8,960 nucleotides of DNA from JBDSSS01 sp038224055 (GTDB lineage: Bacteria > Actinomycetota > Actinomycetes > Actinomycetales > Dermatophilaceae). Below the pieces are notes generated by a model, which searched no databases, was not told the origin of the DNA, and worked only from the letters and a program-made list of their open reading frames with translations. A program made the position numbers and the translations under genes. This document shows, in pieces, positions 7,826-8,960 of this stretch; position 1 is the first letter of the stretch; the number at the start of each line of letters is the position of its first letter. The stretch is from NCBI GenBank assembly GCA_038224055.1, contig JBBRGO010000131.1:1-8960 (forward strand). The letters are read 5' to 3'.

Positions 7826-7862
7826 ACGATGCCGGCCACCCCAGCGGGGTGACCGGCATCGT
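7826..7862 (-). terminator. Terminator hairpin after tsf
   Basis: Arms 7826-7842 and 7846-7862 form a 17-bp stem with a 3-nt loop. The single C/A mismatch on the plus strand becomes a G-U pair in minus-strand RNA, which shows the structure is suited to the tsf transcript. It begins 26 bp after the tsf stop codon and lacks a long U-run. It marks the end of the rpsB-tsf operon, so pyrH is not read from it unless there is readthrough. Confidence 0.85.
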
Positions 7863-7887
7863 TGCTGGCGTTTCGGAGGTCAGGACC

Positions 7888-8718
7888 TCACTGACCGACG
7901 CGGAAGCGCGCGAAGGACTGCGCCTTCGCACCGCCCTCGTCGAGCACCTTGCCGACGGTCTTCTTGGCGTCCTTGGCGAACGGCTGCTCCAGCAGCACGT
8001 TCTCCTTGAAGAAGCCGTTGACGCGACCCTCGATGATGCGGGGAAGGGCAGCCTCGGGCTTGCCCTCCTCCTTCGCGGTGGCCTCGGCGACGCGGCGCTC
8101 GTTCGCCACTGTGTCGGCATCGACCTCGTCGCGGGTCAGGACCGTCGGGCTGAACGCCGCGATGTGCATCGCCACGTCGCGACCGATGGACTCGTCGCCG
8201 CCCTGCAGGGCCACGAGGACACCGATCTGCGCAGGCAGGTCGGGACTCGTCTTGTGCAGGTAGGACACGACCTTCTCGCCCTCGACGCGCGCCACGCGAC
8301 GCACCTCGATCTTCTCGCCGATGGTGGCGTTGGCGTCGTCGAGCAGCTCCTTGACGGTCTTGCCGTCCTCGAGCGTGCTCTGGAGCAGCGCGTCGGCGTC
8401 GGCCGCGCCGGAGGCGACGGCCTGGGCCAGGACCTGGTCGGCGAGGGCGATGAACTTCTCACCCTTGGCGACGAAGTCCGTCTCGCAGTTGACCTCGACG
8501 AGGGTGCCGACGCCGTCGCCGGCCCGGGCCGCCACGAGACCGTTGGAGGCCGAACGGCCCTCACGCTTCGTGACGCCCTTGAGGCCCTTGACGCGCAGGA
8601 TCTCGATCGCCTTGGCGCGGTCGCCGTCGGATTCGTCGAGAGCCTTCTTGACGTCCATCATGCCCGCGCCGGTCTGCTCGCGGAGCGCCTTGATGTCAGC
8701 GGCGGTGTAGTTCGCCAT
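7888..8718 (-). CDS. tsf: Elongation factor Ts
   Basis: Guanine-nucleotide exchange factor that regenerates EF-Tu-GTP. Full-length at 276 residues: N-terminal UBA-like domain with the hallmark LREQTGAGMMDVKKAL (12-27), then EVNCETDFVAKGEKF (75-89), whose TDFV (80-83) contacts the EF-Tu nucleotide site, then the core subdomains with VSYLHKTSPDLPAQIGVLVAL and the HIAAFSP segment, and a helical C-terminal part with GRVNGFFKENVLLEQPF. Most family members have DC in the first motif; DV here is a common actinobacterial-style variation. The ATG at 8718 encodes the standard MANYTAADIKALR start. A purine-rich GAGGAAAAGAG lies about 11-20 nt upstream, a somewhat loose spacing. The 50-bp gap to the rpsB stop indicates cotranscription. 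Very secure. Confidence 0.98.
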   Translation of the reverse strand: MANYTAADIKALREQTGAGMMDVKKALDESDGDRAKAIEILRVKGLKGVTKREGRSASNGLVAARAGDGVGTLVEVNCETDFVAKGEKFIALADQVLAQAVASGAADADALLQSTLEDGKTVKELLDDANATIGEKIEVRRVARVEGEKVVSYLHKTSPDLPAQIGVLVALQGGDESIGRDVAMHIAAFSPTVLTRDEVDADTVANERRVAEATAKEEGKPEAALPRIIEGRVNGFFKENVLLEQPFAKDAKKTVGKVLDEGGAKAQSFARFRVGQ

Positions 8719-8768
8719 GCTTTGTATCGCTCTTTTCCTCAGTGGAAGTGACTGTGACTGAAGGGTTC

Positions 8769-8960
8769 TCAGGCCTGCTCGGCCGAGACGGGCTCGGGAG
8801 CCTCGGTGGCCTCAGCAGCAGGAGCCTCGGTGGCCTCAGCAGCAGGAGCCTCGGTGGCCTCAGCAGCAGGAGCCTCAGTGGCCTCAGCAGCAGGAGCCTC
8901 AGTGGCCTCAGCAGCAGGAGCCTCAGTGGCCTCAGCAGCAGGAGCCTCAGTGGCCTCAGC
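8769..8960 (-). CDS. rpsB: Ribosomal protein S2, C-terminal tail only (5' part off the window)
   Basis: Only the last 63 residues are visible: near-perfect copies of the octapeptide AEATEAPA ending in PEPVSAEQA and a TGA at 8769-8771. The conserved S2 body lies beyond the right edge, so the assignment rests on position (directly upstream of tsf, 50 bp) and on the known Ala/Glu/Pro-rich C-terminal extensions of actinobacterial S2. The tail is low-complexity, acidic and probably disordered. Frame and strand are sure; the name is a strong contextual inference. Confidence 0.85.
   Translation of the reverse strand, partial: AEATEAPAAEATEAPAAEATEAPAAEATEAPAAEATEAPAAEATEAPAAEATEAPEPVSAEQA
8797..8960. 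repeat. 24-bp tandem repeat in the rpsB tail
   Basis: Six full 24-bp units (8797-8820, 8821-8844, 8845-8868, 8869-8892, 8893-8916, 8917-8940) and a 20-bp part of a seventh run to the window edge. The only difference is one base: units 1-3 have CTCGGTGG, units 4-7 have CTCAGTGG, a synonymous ACC/ACT threonine change on the coding strand. Each unit encodes one octapeptide, so copy-number change keeps the frame. The array may continue outside the window. Confidence 0.97.

Noticed and set aside
7813..8751. Plus-strand frame opposite tsf
   Set aside because: Complement of the highly conserved EF-Ts gene; spans the tsf terminator hairpin and has no domain signal.
8797..8960. CRISPR-like or intergenic repeat array
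   Set aside because: Units are contiguous without spacers, are multiples of three and encode an octapeptide in frame to the S2 stop codon.

Overview
The window is about 70% G+C with G/C-ending codons throughout. All supported genes lie on the minus strand. The proteins look actinobacterial; an Intrasporangiaceae-like or related high-GC Micrococcales origin is my inference from gene style, not something a marker in the window proves.

Read in the direction of transcription (right to left), the window starts with the C-terminal tail of a protein I take to be ribosomal protein S2 (rpsB), encoded by 24-bp tandem repeats. Next comes tsf (EF-Ts), followed by a strong 17-bp stem-loop. In most bacteria pyrH and frr follow tsf directly. 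Here they appear only about 6.6 kb further on (pyrH 1268-540, frr from 446 off the left edge), and three unrelated units sit in between.

Unit 1 (7795-7232) is a small protein with an ABM-like ferredoxin-fold domain and two membrane helices. Unit 2 (7032-4865) is a sulfur-metabolism operon: a sulfide:quinone-reductase-like flavoprotein, a DsrC/TusE-family sulfur carrier with only the C-terminal cysteine, and a DsrE-family protein. Its upstream region carries a TACCC-N4-GGGTA palindrome resembling operators of the CsoR/CstR family, and a perfect 15-bp hairpin lies after its last gene. Unit 3 (4731-1376) is a two-component system: an OmpR/PhoB-type response regulator overlapping by 4 bp (GTGA) an unusual 878-residue histidine kinase. 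The kinase core is fused through a proline-rich linker to a large multi-helix DUF4173/DUF4153-like membrane domain. An 11-bp-period direct repeat upstream of the regulator gene is a candidate autoregulatory box.

The sulfur genes plausibly work together: sulfide is oxidised by the flavoprotein to persulfide, which is passed to DsrE-like and DsrC/TusE-like carriers, under a persulfide-responsive repressor encoded elsewhere. The translation genes (rpsB, tsf, pyrH, frr) are housekeeping and supply the genomic anchor. No RNA genes, insertion sequences, CRISPR arrays, attachment sites or origins were seen. No gene-free stretch exceeds 200 bases.
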